Shown: positions 25,869 through 40,800 of the stretch, one piece after another
Layout: every line of letters starts with the position of its first letter
How positions within the stretch are numbered: position 1 is the first letter of the stretch
Assembly (NCBI GenBank): GCA_037577475.1
Contig: CM075195.1
Span: 28,837,899-28,901,898 of the forward strand
Length of the DNA: 64,000 bases
From: Chaunax sp. Z400
Lineage: Eukaryota; Chordata; Actinopteri; Lophiiformes; Chaunacidae
Direction: 5' to 3'
Notes under the pieces: model-generated
Database searches by the model: none
What the model saw: only the letters and a program-made list of their open reading frames with translations
What the model was told of the DNA's origin: nothing
Program-made: the position numbers and the translations under genes

Positions 25869-28800
25869 CCTTAACTGTCACTCTTTGTCTGTCTCTCACT
25901 CCAGATCCCTGCCATCCCCCTCCACCACTCCTCTTCTCTCACTTTGTTTCTGTTAGCGTCCCTGTTCCCTATGTTACACCCAGCGCTGCCCACATTGTTA
26001 CTTCCAGGGGTTAAAGTGGGATTTGACAGGTGAGGGAACCCTAAATTCTGGAGTAGCAATGAGACTAAGTCCAGAGAAAATATGTAATTTAATAAATTAT
26101 TATTTTATCCCTTAACCGTAACCCTAAAACTATATTAGCACAGGTCATAGATTAGCACTAATTCATCTACCAGAATCACATCAGCTATTAATTTCCTAAT
26201 TTCTTAGTGTCCTTCTGTCATTGTCTGCGACTGTCGATGGAGGCAACAGCTGTTTTCATCAGCTGATCTCATCTATCCAGTGGCACAGTGACACTCGTTC
26301 ATTGTAAGCCTTTAAAGGGGTGGCTGTGGCTCTGGAGGTGCACGCCTTTTTAATTATGAAGTTCCTCTTTATGTTTTTGGTTCCCTGATAATTGGGTTCA
26401 ACCTGCAGCTGTGTACTGACTCTGCCCTTGTATAGATGTAGTGAATGGAGCTCGTATGATGAAGGCTGTGTGCCTCTCCTCCTGCTCTCACAGTTTCACC
26501 TGCTACTGCAGGACGGTGCTCTGTGCTCAACACCCTGCCTGGTCGCCTCCATGCAGTCTCTTACTAATTTTATTGAACAATTAACACAGCACTGTTCATC
26601 TCTCTCAGCCTCATTAGCCCCATTTATACAGCCTTTTCAAGGCGGGACTGGTACGTCTTTATTCCTCCTAAACGTTCTGTATAAACCCAATAAAGGTGTA
26701 ACTGGGGTCTGTTTTGTTCCACCTCTGTGACTGCAGTGGAGGTAGTAATAGTTCCAAATTGCACATCTGTGTAAACGCGAGGTAGAAAGGCAGGACAGGG
26801 CTGCGACATTTTGATGACGTATTATGCGAGTGGCCCAAACCAGAAGACTTCTAACACCACAACGTTCAGTAGCTCCTTACCCTCCAATTATAGAACGAGA
26901 TCAACCGCCATGGATGGTTAATGGCTGTTTTTGTTATGTTAATCCATTCTTTACAGAACACTCAACAAATATGTTAGGTGTCACGTGAGACGCTGCTGTG
27001 TTATGTGTCACGCTTCCTTTACTCGTGGAACAAAGGCACACCATTTAAAATTACACACCAGAGTGGCATTTTTCCACTGTTGTCTTGTTCAGTGTACACA
27101 TGAAGGCGTTGTAGAGGAGGGACCTCGTTGTGGTTCTCAAGACATTTCATGCACTAACACAGTAATACGGGGTTGAATTTAATGTAAGATCTCTTCTCAC
27201 CACTAAATATCTGCACCGATTTTTCCTCTCATCTGGGTTCAGCGTTAGTGAATCTCTTCTCATGCATTACTTGTTATGCTGCATTTTAATCATCTTTGCA
27301 AGGGACTTGTCTAAACTGAAAGATTGTTTCACTGCCCCAACTCTTACCTGTTCAACGAGGACATTTTACTGCTTTTCTTTATTGTAACCCAAGGGACAAG
27401 GATCCTTACGCTCAATTCTACAATACAGCAACATTGTCGAGTCAATGTATTATTCAGGCACAATGTTCTCAGCTTTTCCCTCAGAGGCTTTACTCCCTAA
27501 TCCGTCTTTCTCCTGAAAACATATGTAAAGTTGCGAACACTACTGTGTGATTAGGGATGAAACACGTCTCAGTTTAAAGTTAAATCACCATCCACCAAAT
27601 AAATCCACCAAAGCCACTCAGCTTCCCCTAAAAGCAGTTTGTTGACTCTCATAATATAACGCCTTGACCATGAAAACCTGACCCTAGAATTTGAAATCAC
27701 ATTGTTGTTATTAGTTTGATAGTTATTCAAGAAAAGCAATATTTCACTAATGGAAGTTTTCTTCAGGATGTAGCTCAGTAACTTTAGAGCATCTGTCATA
27801 TTTGACACCAAACTGAATTAGCACAGTTTCAGCTACAGTCTGATCATAGTTACAAGTCTGTAGCAGTACTATTTTTTTTTTATTTCAGAGTAGCAGATTT
27901 TCCATGAGCCCTATAAATTTGAACATTCGGGATCACCAGAAATAAATCTTCTCCCCCAAGAGTCTAAGTTATGAAGACTATTTCTTTGCACCCATAGGCC
28001 GTAGTATACTCATTACTCATACATTATCACAGTCAGTCATCACAGATTTACCAACCTTATCATTTCAGCAGTCTTAGCGGAGTCATCGGCCACCACCACC
28101 AGTGTCTGGACTCCATGGGGGGATTTTATCTTTTTACTCCTCGTGGCATGCGCCCTTCGATCACAAGCTCCCTAGAGTCTAAGCACCACAGCACCAAACT
28201 GTGCCTGGAGATAACTATTGTAGTCATTTGGCACCATACAAATAAAACTGACTTTCTGACAGACTAATTACCTCCACCAAGGGAGGAGGTTATGTTTTTG
28301 CCAGCGTTGGTTGGTTTGTTTGTGAACAGGAAAAAAAACTAATCAACGGATTTTGATGAAATTTTCAGGAGATATTGGAAGTGGCCAAAGGAAGAATCAA
28401 ATAGATTTTGGTGGTGATCCGGATCACCATCTGGATCCAGGAATTTTTAATTCATTAATTTATTATTATAGGATTAAACTGCCACATGTTCACTTGTAAT
28501 GTAAAGTGTCTCCGTCCTGACAAATGTATCTAATTGATTCATGTCCATATAACAGCTAATGAATTTCAACAAAACATTACCCTGTTTTAATATACTTCCT
28601 TTTCTCCTGCCTGTGTGTGTGTCTTTGTAACAACTCTTTAAGTGTCAATTACCTGTTGTGGCATTGTAGTTTATTTATGTGAGATGACAATATGAACAAC
28701 TAACAGCCACAATAAATAAAGATTTTAGTAAATTGCAAAGATTTTGTTTTAATTTTCCCTGTCAAACTTTCTAATGACTTCATTCAGAGGGTTACATCAT

Positions 28801-31800
28801 GGGACTTTTGCTTTGGAGTGAAATGCCAACACGGGGAAACTGAGCAGCCTTGGCGGAGGTCTGCGCTCTCCGAGTGCTTTCTAGTTATCACATACCATCT
28901 GCTGTAATAAACAACTATCTTTACTTCATTCGCTTGTCTCCCCTAAATGAAATGGAGTTGTTGGACTGGGAAACAGTGGAGGCATCCATCATTAAAGGAC
29001 CACATAGGTGTCCCTCGATGATGACAAGTGCCGCTGTTTAAATAACAATGAGCCAGTTGAAGGTGCACATGGCTTTTAAAGGGAATGAGAAATGACACTC
29101 TGATTGTTTTATTCACGTTTACACCAGAATACACCTATGAATAATCAAGAGACGAAATACAACCCCTTTGTGTCATTTTCTTTGCACCCACATTATGTGC
29201 TGTTTTACGAGCAAAAATAACTTAAATAGCATCCTCTATGTTTTATATACTCACAATCCCCTGCTCAGTGCATTTTAGTCGATTCAACAGGCCTGTGGTT
29301 GGTAAAATTTGGAATCTGAAGTGTGAACTTCTAATCAGGGCAGAATCAGGTTAGACAAAGTGAGCCAAAGTGAGATTTAACAAGACCTACTCTATTAACA
29401 AACTAACCAAAAAAACCCACAGCACCGCACCTTGAGAATAACATGAAAGCTACTATTGCTTTAACAATGCAGTACCCATGTTCAATACCCAGGGCTGCTA
29501 TCACCTGGTCACTATCAACCCCTCCTTTCTCTGTCATCTCATCTCCTCAGATCTCTCCAGCCTTGCAAACTACTTTTGACCTTCACAAAGTTTTGTGTCG
29601 CCTTTTCCTCTCTATCTTCATCATCACCATAACATAAAGAGACATGCCACGTAAAATAACAAATTGGATTGTGCGTTAAAACTTACCTGCACAGCAAAGG
29701 TCCCAAGAACGATAGAACAAAAGATGGGATTGGCAAATATTCCATCAAAGACGTTTCTCTCTCCGTGGATCTTGCGAGCATTGATCTCATTGAAAAGCTG
29801 CATGAGGACGAAGGTGTTGAAAATGATGGTGTAGTGCTCAGAGGGAGGGGAGTGGAGTGGAGCGTTGCGACCGCTGTCGATGTTAAACATACGCTCGCCT
29901 GCAGTTTAAAGAAAGGAATAAATGAGGTTTGGTTAAAAGCACGCTGGAACAAAACCTGAGGATCCTGATTCCAGAACAAATCTATTGTTCACAGCCGACT
30001 TTTAAGGCTGTTTCAATACTTGATGGAATTGCATGCTTGTCTCTGCATGTGTGTGTGTCCACCTATGAACAGCAGGGTGAAGATGATGACCAGCTGGTAC
30101 ACTCCGTGGCCCAGAATGTTCTTCATCATGGTTAGTGAGATGAGGGGGTTGTTCCGCCCGTACGGTTTCCGTAACAACAGGGCCTCAGTGGGGGGCTCGG
30201 TGGCCAGGGCCAGAGAAGCAAAGGTGTCCATGATTAGATTCACCCACAGCATTTGCACTGCCTTCAGAGGAGAGTCCTGCAAAAACACGAGCCATGTTCA
30301 GATGGCTTCACCACCAGACACTGGTAAATATAAACATGCTGTTTCCCTCCCTTTTCCACAGGGTCCACATTCCATCTAACATTAACAGTTACTTTTGTAT
30401 AAAATCATTCATTTGATCTCAATGTTTCTGTTCATCTGTTCATTTATGAGGAAGGTTACATTTTCACCAGAGTATGTTTATCTGTTAGCAGGATTACACT
30501 AAAAACACTTTCATGTGGCAGGAAACAGCTGTTGAATGGATGAAGTGGATCTGGATAAAGGGCACATTCCAGAATTTGTCCAACTTTTGTAAACATTGTA
30601 AAATAGGGTTTTTCACACATCTTTATCAACTTGACAGATTTTCTTGGAATGTGTTAAGTTAATAATTGGTATGTGGATTAGCGCGTCATTGGCTTAGGGG
30701 GGTAAGAGCGGTCGTCCACTTATCAGAAGGTCAGTGGTTCAATCCCCACTTCCCCCAGGTCTATACGTCAAAGTAACCTTGAGCAAAGATACTGAACCGC
30801 AACTTGCTTCCCGGGCACCATAAAGGCAGCCCACTGCTCCTCAGGGATGGGTCAAATGCAGAGAATCAAATTCACTACATTGTACTATGTTTAATTGTAT
30901 GTGACAAATAAAGCTTCTTCTTCTTCATTTCATTTCATTTAAAGGGACTGCTGGGCCTCTATTTGTCATGGATCTGTTCCTAGTTTGTTTGTTCTTCTTA
31001 TTTTGAAGGTTTTGTTTTGGTTTCTTGTTTTATTTTGGTAGTTATGTTATCCATGTTGTGTTTTTTGCTTCACACTTCCTGTTGTCGTTTCTTGTGATCT
31101 GTTGTGACCTTTTGTTTCCCCTGTCTCAGTGTTAGTCTTCTGTTTTTAGTTCTCCAGTGTGTGATTGTCTGATTGGCTCCTCCTCCGTGTCACCTGTTTG
31201 TCATTCCCTCTTTATCCCAGTGTATTTAGTTTGTGTGATTCCCTCTGTGAGTTGCCACTTCGTTGTTGATGTCTCCACATGTTCCAGCCTTTTTCCTCGT
31301 GTTTCCTTACAGTTTGTTTTCTAGTGTTTGCAGTTATGTACTCAGTTATGACTTTTGCCTCTTTTTGTTGGATTTGGATACTGTTACCTGTCTTACTGGT
31401 TTTGATCCTGAACTGTACCTTCTTGTCTCCATCTTGTGTCTGTCTCACCATTTACTGCTGGAATTGTGACACGTTGTGCTCTACTGAGGGCCTCTATTGT
31501 TACCGTTACATTTGTGTGTTTGGGAGAATCCTTGTGTATGTCTATATAAATCTGTTTACCTGAGTGATGCAGGCCCCAGTGAAGGCCACTATGACAGCTA
31601 CTACGTTGACTGTGAGCTGGAACTGCAGGAACTTGGAGATGCTATCGTAGACATTTCGTCCCCACATCACTGCCTTGACAATGCTGCTGAAGTTGTCGTC
31701 AGTCAGGATGATGTCAGATGCCTCTTTCGCCACGTCTGTCCCCGCAATACCCTGACACAGATTAAGACGGAGTGAGTAGGAGACAGTCACTCATAGCATT

Positions 31801-34800
31801 ATTCATGCAAGCATCTCAGCTACTGTTTCAATATCAGGTCCTGTTCCCAGATGGCTTGACTAAGACAAATAGAATGCGATGTTTTTTCATACTTTTTTAT
31901 CATGCATTTATTATTCATAGCAACATTAGAATATGTCAAGAAACATGACTGGATGTATTAGTTATCTTGTCGCTAATATATGTAGTGTATTTGATAAAAA
32001 CATAGTGAATTATTAGGTTTATAGAATATGATTACTCCACATGTCACTACAGATGGGTGAAATAAACATAAGGGTCAGAAATGTGCTGTACCATGGCAAA
32101 GCCCACATCAGCTTTCTTCAGAGCCGGCCCGTCATTGGTTCCATCTCCTGTCACTGCGACGACCTGCCTCTGTTCTATAACGCTGCTATCAATGATGCCT
32201 GGATGCAAACAGGCAAAGGAAAAGAAGGCTGTAGGTGTGTGTGTGTGTGGATAAATGTGTGTGTGCTTTGGTTTGGCTTAATAAACTTGACTCACCTTTG
32301 ACCAGTGTGTGTTTGTCTGTTGGCGAGGACCGAGCCAACACACGGAGTTTGGGCCAGATTTTATCAATACGTTCCTGTTCAATCTGTTAGGCAGATGGAG
32401 AGAACAAGGGGTCAAGAGTGTGTGATGCTGAAAAACCCAATGGAAAACTTTTTAACTATTCTCTACTTTCACAAGATGTTGCTGGTTATCCAGTCTGTTA
32501 TCCCGTTTTATGGAAAACTGCACCAGAGACATAACTTGGCTCACTTGCAGTGAAGTTAACCACAGTCCACTCTTACAGGATGGCTTAAACACAGCATTTT
32601 AGATATTAAATGTAATTCACATTCCATAGAAAAGTACAGCTCTGGGCCTGGGTGTCAACCTTTTGCCTGCCTGTCTGCCTGGTGAGTCTTCTCTCAAAAC
32701 AAACCCAGTCCTGCTGCCACTGCAGGGGCAGCCTGCTAACCGACGCTAAGAGAAACAGCAACACGGGTATGAGGGACTGCGACAGCCATCAGGTCAGTGT
32801 GTTTTCCAAAAATACAGATTTAGGAGCAGAGCTCAGATTACTTCCATGACAAACACTTGACCCCAAGTATGCTTGACCAAAGGTTCAAACAAATACCCAA
32901 ATGGTATAACATTATGTGCACCAATAAATAAAATGGGAAGGTCATGAATTTCCAAGAATTCAAACAACACTTAAATAACCAAGACCACTAAAGAAATTTG
33001 CAATTATGGGAGTTTAATGATAGAGAAATAAAGGACAATGTAAATCTCAATAAAGTGGAATCATTAGAACCTTTACTTGGAGTTTACATTTCAAAGAAAT
33101 ATAGAATAATGTCCACATATCAGCATTTGATGTAGAGAAGAAGGAACACAACATATAAAGCTGAAATGGGGAAAAAGATATTTCAGAGGAGGAATGGTTC
33201 CATTTCCTGGAGGACACAACACTCTGGGGCTCAGGAGGTAGACGTCCACTTAACGGGAGGTCAGTGGTTCAAACGCTGGCCCTCGCAGTTTACATGTCAA
33301 AGATAGTTTTGAGTGGTTGGTCAGACTAGAAAGGCCCATATAAGCACAGCCCATTTACATTTACTTCATGCACAGAGTAGAGCAGTAACTAGATGTCAGT
33401 CCACAATATAAATACAAATGGATGATACACTAATCACAGTAAAATACAGTAACTGATGAGTCTCCAGGCTTCTTCAGCAGTCGTGGTTTTGTATTATGTT
33501 ACGCGTTTGTTTCCAAAATGCTACATAAAGTATATGTTGATAAACTGATGTTTTCTTAAGTTACAGTGCATTAAGCTGTATGCAGGACTTTTATTTGTAA
33601 TGTCATATGATGATTTTGTTGTTCTGATATTTAACTTAACTCTGAAAACTCTGCAGTACAACATTTGGTGCACGCTGTGATGGTATGTGTTTGGTACAGA
33701 GCTGAAATGATCATTAATGGATTGATAAACAGAAGAATAATCTGCTTGATTTAATTTTACAAAAATGACCTGGTTTTATCTTCTAAACTACAGCCTTCAT
33801 TGTCATTTATCAGAATAATTTAAGCGTCATTGCTGCTCAGACAAAACAAGGAATTTGAAGATGTTACCTTCACAGTTCTCTGATATTTCATAGAGTAATT
33901 GATCATTACAAAAATAGTCTGTTTGTTTGTTGGCAGAGAAATCCTTCATGGATTTTAATGACGTTTTTCAGAGAGGCAGCCCTTGGAATGTGGAAGAGGT
34001 GATTACATTTTGAGGCCGACCGGGTCAATATATGATCCATAAAATCTTTCACTCTAATATCCTCATAATTGTCATATTCACTTCTTCATTCCTCCATCGT
34101 TCCTTATCCTGTCTTCATATTTGATGTTTTACTTACCTCTCTTCCTTTCATACTGTTCTTGGTTCATACATGTATAAATTATTATGTAAGAAAAAAAAAC
34201 TTTGTGACATCACAATCCTTGATTATCTTTATAGATTATAATCTATAGATTCATTTGAGATAAATTTGACTTGTCTTAAAGCTTAAAGTTTTAGCGATTT
34301 AGGCCCTCTTGTGTTTGCTGGGCACAAAGCAGCCCTGTTGAATTTTGTAGTGGTAAGAAAATAACACAGGCTTAAATGTTCTGTTATTTCAAAAAGAGAC
34401 ATGAATGATCAGATCAGAATTGACCTGTACACATTAATTTGACTGACAGTAGTAGATAATACAGACTAGATGAAAGTAACTGTATCAGAAGGTCATTCAT
34501 TGGGCTCCTCCCACCAAAGATACTTTACATTGTTAGTAAATTTCAATTTAAAACAATAACACACTTGTGAATGTGAATACACAAGGAGCCATATGTGTGA
34601 CTTTGCCCTGTATTCCGAGCGAGACGAGAACTCACCTCTCCTTTCTCGTTCCTGATTCGTCGGTTGAAGTCTTTGCCCTCTAGACAGATAAAGTCATCCC
34701 CAGGGTGGATTATGCCACATTTAGCAGCAATGGCCCTGGCTGTGTTAATGTTGTCACCAGTCACCATCCGCACTGTGATACCTGCACGCTGACACTTCCG

Positions 34801-37800
34801 GATGGCCTCAGGTACCTGATAAAGACAAGGACAAGGAGATTTGTTCACATAAAAATACTTTTACGATACACGTTCTATACGTCACATATTATCATTGGCA
34901 CATCAGAAAGTCACATTACAGACACACACTCCACAGTACCATACCTCAGGCCTCACAGGGTCTTCTATCCCAACCACACTTATGCAGGTCAACTCTGTCA
35001 CTATTTCTCCCTCATTCTCCCAGTCTGGCTCCGGATTGCATGGTAGGTCACGGAATGCAATGCAGATGGTTCTCAACCCCTCACATGCCATTGGCTCAAT
35101 CACCTATTAATCAAACATCATAACAAATAGGGTCAGGACAAGGAGCACAAAATCTCACCAGCCATCACACTGACTAAGTGTATACAATAATTTACATATC
35201 ACTATCTGATGCATAGTAAGTGGATTAAAGTGAATACAGTTTATGTCTGATGACCTTTAGAGTACCTTTGTGGGAATACTCGCTGACAGCTGCAGGGACG
35301 AGACCCCCTGCATACTGCAGACAGCAGAGGGAAGACATGATGTCAACAAGAGGTTTTATACTACTTTATATTGCTACTTCACTACACTTCAGAGGGAAAT
35401 GTTGTTTTTTCCTAGTTATTATTACTAGTAATTTTTCAGGTTATGGCTTTATATGATAAACAACACATTTCTAATAATTTCACAAACATATGCACTTTTC
35501 TACAGCTCGTCTAAGACTAAGGTAATTTTCTAAATTACAAAAAAAATTTTTTTCTTATTTCTAAAATATCAAAAGGCACCTCTTCAGAACATGGGAGATG
35601 TGTGCATAAAGTTTTGTTTTGAGTTGTGCTCCGGAATCAAAATGATTATAGAATGAGGGACATGCTGATGGCTATATCCTCATGTATCTAGCAGGGGGGG
35701 AAATGCTCTGAATGCTACGTCCACCCCTGAGTATTAAAATAAAAAAATGCACTGCATTCATATTTGAGGCACTCAATGGTTTATCTCAGAGTGCAGTCAT
35801 CAATACTTAAATCTCACTTCAGGATTATTACAATGGAACATGAGGCACTTGGTCAAACAGCATAAACATTAACAAGAAAGGAACACATAAAATAACTCAT
35901 ATTTGATTTTCCTAATACAGTCTAATTTCTACATCCATTATAATTGTATCAAAATAAAATAGTTTAATTCTTTGGGAAATACACTTTTGTGCTGAGAGTT
36001 AGATGAGAATATTGATTCCACTCTGTGAACGCTATGCACGAGGTCATCTTGTGTAAAGACTGGAAGCAGTGGGAAACAGCCAGCCTGGCCCCACCCATAG
36101 TTAGTTAATGCACTCACCAATGTCAGTGAAAAGACTCCCCAAACCTCCTGAGCACCAAACAGCAGACAGACACAGTGAGCACCTAGCTGGTGAACACACT
36201 GGAGCATTTAGCAGCTGAAGAGCCAGTTAATGTTCTCAGGGGCTGGTAGAGACCAAAAACAGAGCTAAAAGAGAGTAATCATCAGGATTACAATAATAAA
36301 ACAATAATGTTGCTCCTTACCTGCTGGATATGTAAACAGGTAACTCTTTGCTAACATTGTCACTGTGTTCACACAAAAAGCTCATGTGATGTGTGTTTAA
36401 GCCACACAAACACCACCAAACCACAACATCTGTAAAGTTCTGTTTATAGACACACTAAACAAGCAAGGCTAGCTCTTTTCTTCTGCTTCCAGTATAAGTT
36501 TATCATCTCTGGGCTGTCGCTTCATATTTAGCATACAAACATGAGGGTCTTGTCAATCTTCTATCTAACTCTCAGTCAGAACACAAAAAAGTGTATTTTC
36601 AAAATGGTGAACTATTCTTTTAAGTACTTTTGCCTTTACTAGACAGAGGAACAGGAAATGAGGTGGTCACATGTTACAAAGATCCATGAAAGCAGAGACA
36701 TTATAATGACATCAGTCAGTAAACCCCCATTTCATCAGGCTTATTGACCAGAATTAATTCTACAATAATATAATTATGATACGATGCTGACCAACAGTAG
36801 AAACGCATATTTTTAATGTCATGTCATCCTGTAAATATTAAATATCAAAGGTAAATTATGGTTCACACATCTTTATTCACCCTTTAGCCATACAGAAAAA
36901 TCATTTTTGTGTAAATTAGTGGTTTTTGTCTTAGTGTTTACAAGTCAGAAAGTGTGGATGGTGAGACAGAGAACAACAACAGTCACTACTGTGCGTGTCT
37001 ACCTCCAGCATTTATCACTACTTTACACCTCCTGAATGGATAAGATGTTATTCTGGACTTGTAGGATGACATCATTCTTCCTGCAGAGCTGTGACAAGTT
37101 GTTCACGTGTTGCTGGATCAGGATCTCTCTCTCTCACCTGGTGATCCTGAACGTCCCACAGAGGACATCCTAACTGTAAGTTCTTTCAGGAATCATGACA
37201 TCATCAGTTGTTTCAGTAGGACATTAATTAGACCCAGTAAATTATCACCTTGACCAGGTCTTTTCAATCATGCAAAAAAAAATCTCACCAACATCATGGT
37301 TTTCTCTGAAATGCACCAATGACTGTTATTCCTATGTTATGACTAAATGATAGTTATTCATGATTTAACATGTTTTGGTTGTGGGTACTTAAAAAAGTCT
37401 ATTCAGTGAATCACATGATTGTTTGTGTCAGTAGATTAGAGCTAGTGAATAGAAATTACAGGGTTTTTAAAATGATGTGTTTCCACTGTTGCTCAGTAAA
37501 TTATTTGTCAGGGCTCATCAACCTTCACCTGTTTGACCATGTCATCTCTGTCACGTGGGCGGAAGCTGCGTGCTTCTCCATTGGCATCTAGGATGTATGA
37601 ACACCTGGAGAAGGATGGACAGAGCAAATGACAGAGGAGCAGAGCATCTCTTGTCTCTTACAATCAAACGAATTACCCCACACATGGTTGATTGTGACTC
37701 CAGATCACCACCTCCTCCATTACTCACTTCTTCAGCATGATCTCAGAGGCTCCTTTGCTGTAAAGGCGGAAGGCACCGTCAGGCAGCTTGATCACTGTGC

Positions 37801-40800
37801 TCATGGATTTCCGCACTGAGTTGAATGTATATACCTGAGACAGAGAGATACAGTAAAATAAGAAACAGATATCCCTGACAAGACATCCTGAATTGAGTGT
37901 GTTGGATGGTGATCTTCAGGTGTGCCCTGGGGAGGGGAACAACTGATTAGATGTTTTTAATCCATTGTGGCGGCAATTTTCGATGTTTGTCCTAAAACAG
38001 GAAGTTGTTATAACTCCACTATGCATAGTACAATCTGCACAAACTTCCCATGTTGGATCACAGTCCTGAACTGAAGATCTCTACATGACAGTATTCCGCT
38101 ATAGTCATCCCACCACCTAATGGCAACAGGAAATGACATATTTGATAGTTTGACTTACTCCTGCTAGCCCCTCAACCATATTGACCTTGAATGGGGTCAG
38201 AAATGCCATAACACATTGATGAAGCTTTAATGTTAATATTCTGAGTTTTCATCCACTGGTGTAGCCGTGGCGGTGTGGCAAATGTCGATGTGTCGCCATG
38301 AAGCAGGAACTTGTGATGACTTCGCTGTCCATGGTCCAACCTGCCACAAATAACACATCTTGGATAAAAGTCTGAAAACATCCACACACCATACATGACT
38401 TCAGTAATAGTAGTAGCACCACAGTGGCAACAGGAAATGTAATATTCCAAATTGTACTCCTACTAGTCTGTTGGCCACGTTGACTTCACCTTGGGTCAGA
38501 AACACCTTAATGATGCCTTAATGTGAATATACGGCAGTGTAGTGACTGTTGATTTTCACCATAAAACATGTAACATACAGAACTGGCACACTCATCAGTG
38601 GTGTAAACATGATGATCTGAGATGGCTTACAGGACTGGGTCTGGCACAATGGCTCCACAGCGCCCACTGGAGAATTTCAAAGAAGCAGCCCCAGCTGTGT
38701 GTTTCACTCAGAAGTATGACATTTTGCACGTAAGTGTATGATACCACCATCTAAAAAAAAGGCTCCTGGAGTCATGACCTAAACCCAACAGAAAGTCAGC
38801 CATTTTGAATTGACTGTGCACATTAGGTGTATTTTTCATCATTTTGAGTTGTACTTAAACAAACTCCTCCTCCAGATTGCACCCAATTAACTTCAAATTT
38901 CAGCACAATTTCAATACCTTAATTAATGATGAAAACTTATCAAAGGGTTTCACAGAAAGGTGTGGCCCTGAAACAGGAAGCTGTTATAACTCTGCTGTCC
39001 ATGGTCCAATCTTAACTTCTCATGTTGGATACGAGTCCCAGCCTGAAGACATTCACATATCAATATGCAGTTACAGTGGTAGCTCCACCTGCTGACAACA
39101 AGTATGCATTTTGTGACAAAAATAATTTAATTTACATGGAATTTTCATGGCGTGGTCTTCAAATCATATACTGGAAGCAAGTGTACAATAAAGTTGAGAA
39201 TCTAACATAGTGTAAAGGGGTCAAATGTATTTTACACAGTCAGTCCACAGTCAGTTGAATACAATACAAATATAAGATTCTTAATGTTCAAAAAAGACTT
39301 TGTGAAAACTTTACAACTTTATAAAACTTTATTTTTTTGTGTAAATATATGCTTATTCTGAATATGATCCCTGCAGCACGTTTCAAACAAAACAGGACAA
39401 GGGCAACGAAGGACTGGGAAAAGTCCTGGAATGCCCAGGAAACACCTGTAAAGGTGTTTACCCGGTAAACAGGTGATGCAGGTAACAGCTGATAGTCTCA
39501 TGATTAGATATGAAAGGGGCATCCTCAAAAGGCTCAGTCATTCACACACAAAGATTGTGCGAGACTCACCACTTTGTTAAAAGCTGTGTGGGAAAATAGA
39601 CCCATTAGGAATATTTCTCTATGCACAATTACAAAGAATTTAGGGATTTCATCATCTACAATCATAAAATATCAAAAAAAATTCTGTGAATTGTGAAAAA
39701 CCTTTACATGAAAGGGTCAAGGCTGAAAACCAACAATTGAAAATTAAATATCTTTTCTTTGGACTGGATTCAATTCAACAGTGATCAAAAAAAGATTTAC
39801 ACATCATTGCATTCTGTTTCATTTTATGTTTTACATAGTCACATTTTTTTGACTCATGGTTGTACATAAACTAACTGGTGAAGGTGGATGTGGTGCAATA
39901 TTCCTCACCTTGTATAGTCTCTCCTCAGGGATCTGCTCTCTGACAGGGACATAGTCCTGTTGTAGGTCTAGTACAAATCCCAGCAGGCCACACTCCGTCT
40001 TGTTGCCCACCTGCTTAGCCAGACCCCCCTCCACATCAGGGGGCTGACAGAGTAAGATTAAAGTGACAGTGAGAAAGTCAGGGAAGCAGACACACAAGGA
40101 GACTAAATATTGATGGGGTAAGAGGAAACAAAAAAGGCGATATTATGACAAAGCAGAGGAATGAACATTTATTAACATTAATTAAGGACTACTGGTAAGT
40201 TTTCACCAAAAAGATTAAAGCCACAAAATGATTATCTCCAAACCAATGGCATCTCTGACTGTGCATGACTCACTAAGATCTTGGAGGTGTAGGCACTGTT
40301 GATAGCGATAGCATTGACTAATAGATTCAGTGTCCGGGGGTTGATCTGTCCAGGCTCTGGAATCACACGGTGGTGCACGTCTCCTGGAAAACAACAATCT
40401 AACGTAAATAAACATTATTTATCAGCCTTCATGCTATTCTCATCTGCTTTCTGTTTCTTCTGTTGTAAATCTGATAATACAGCCCATGTTGATGAGATCA
40501 GTACATGTGGACAATTTGTGATCTGAACATGGAAATCGAAACTGACAAAAGGCTTTTCTGCTATCAAAAAGAGGCGATGTTTTCATCACTGTTTGTCTGT
40601 TTGAGAGGTGGAGCTGCTCTCTGAGTTTCTATTGATTTCAATTGTGAGTTTTAAGGATAATCATCTTTCAGCCAAGTAAGAGGTATTCAGGATACATGTA
40701 GTGCAGAGTCGTTATTATCATTATTGACTGCATTGTAGAGACACTCCCCTGAGATCTGTTTTCTTGTCCTACTGAGAATGTGAAAAAGTTTCATAATGTT

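Noticed and set aside
30680..30930. A functional tRNA gene
   Set aside because: Only a B-box-like motif is present; no cloverleaf could be drawn and the sequence recurs as a dispersed repeat.
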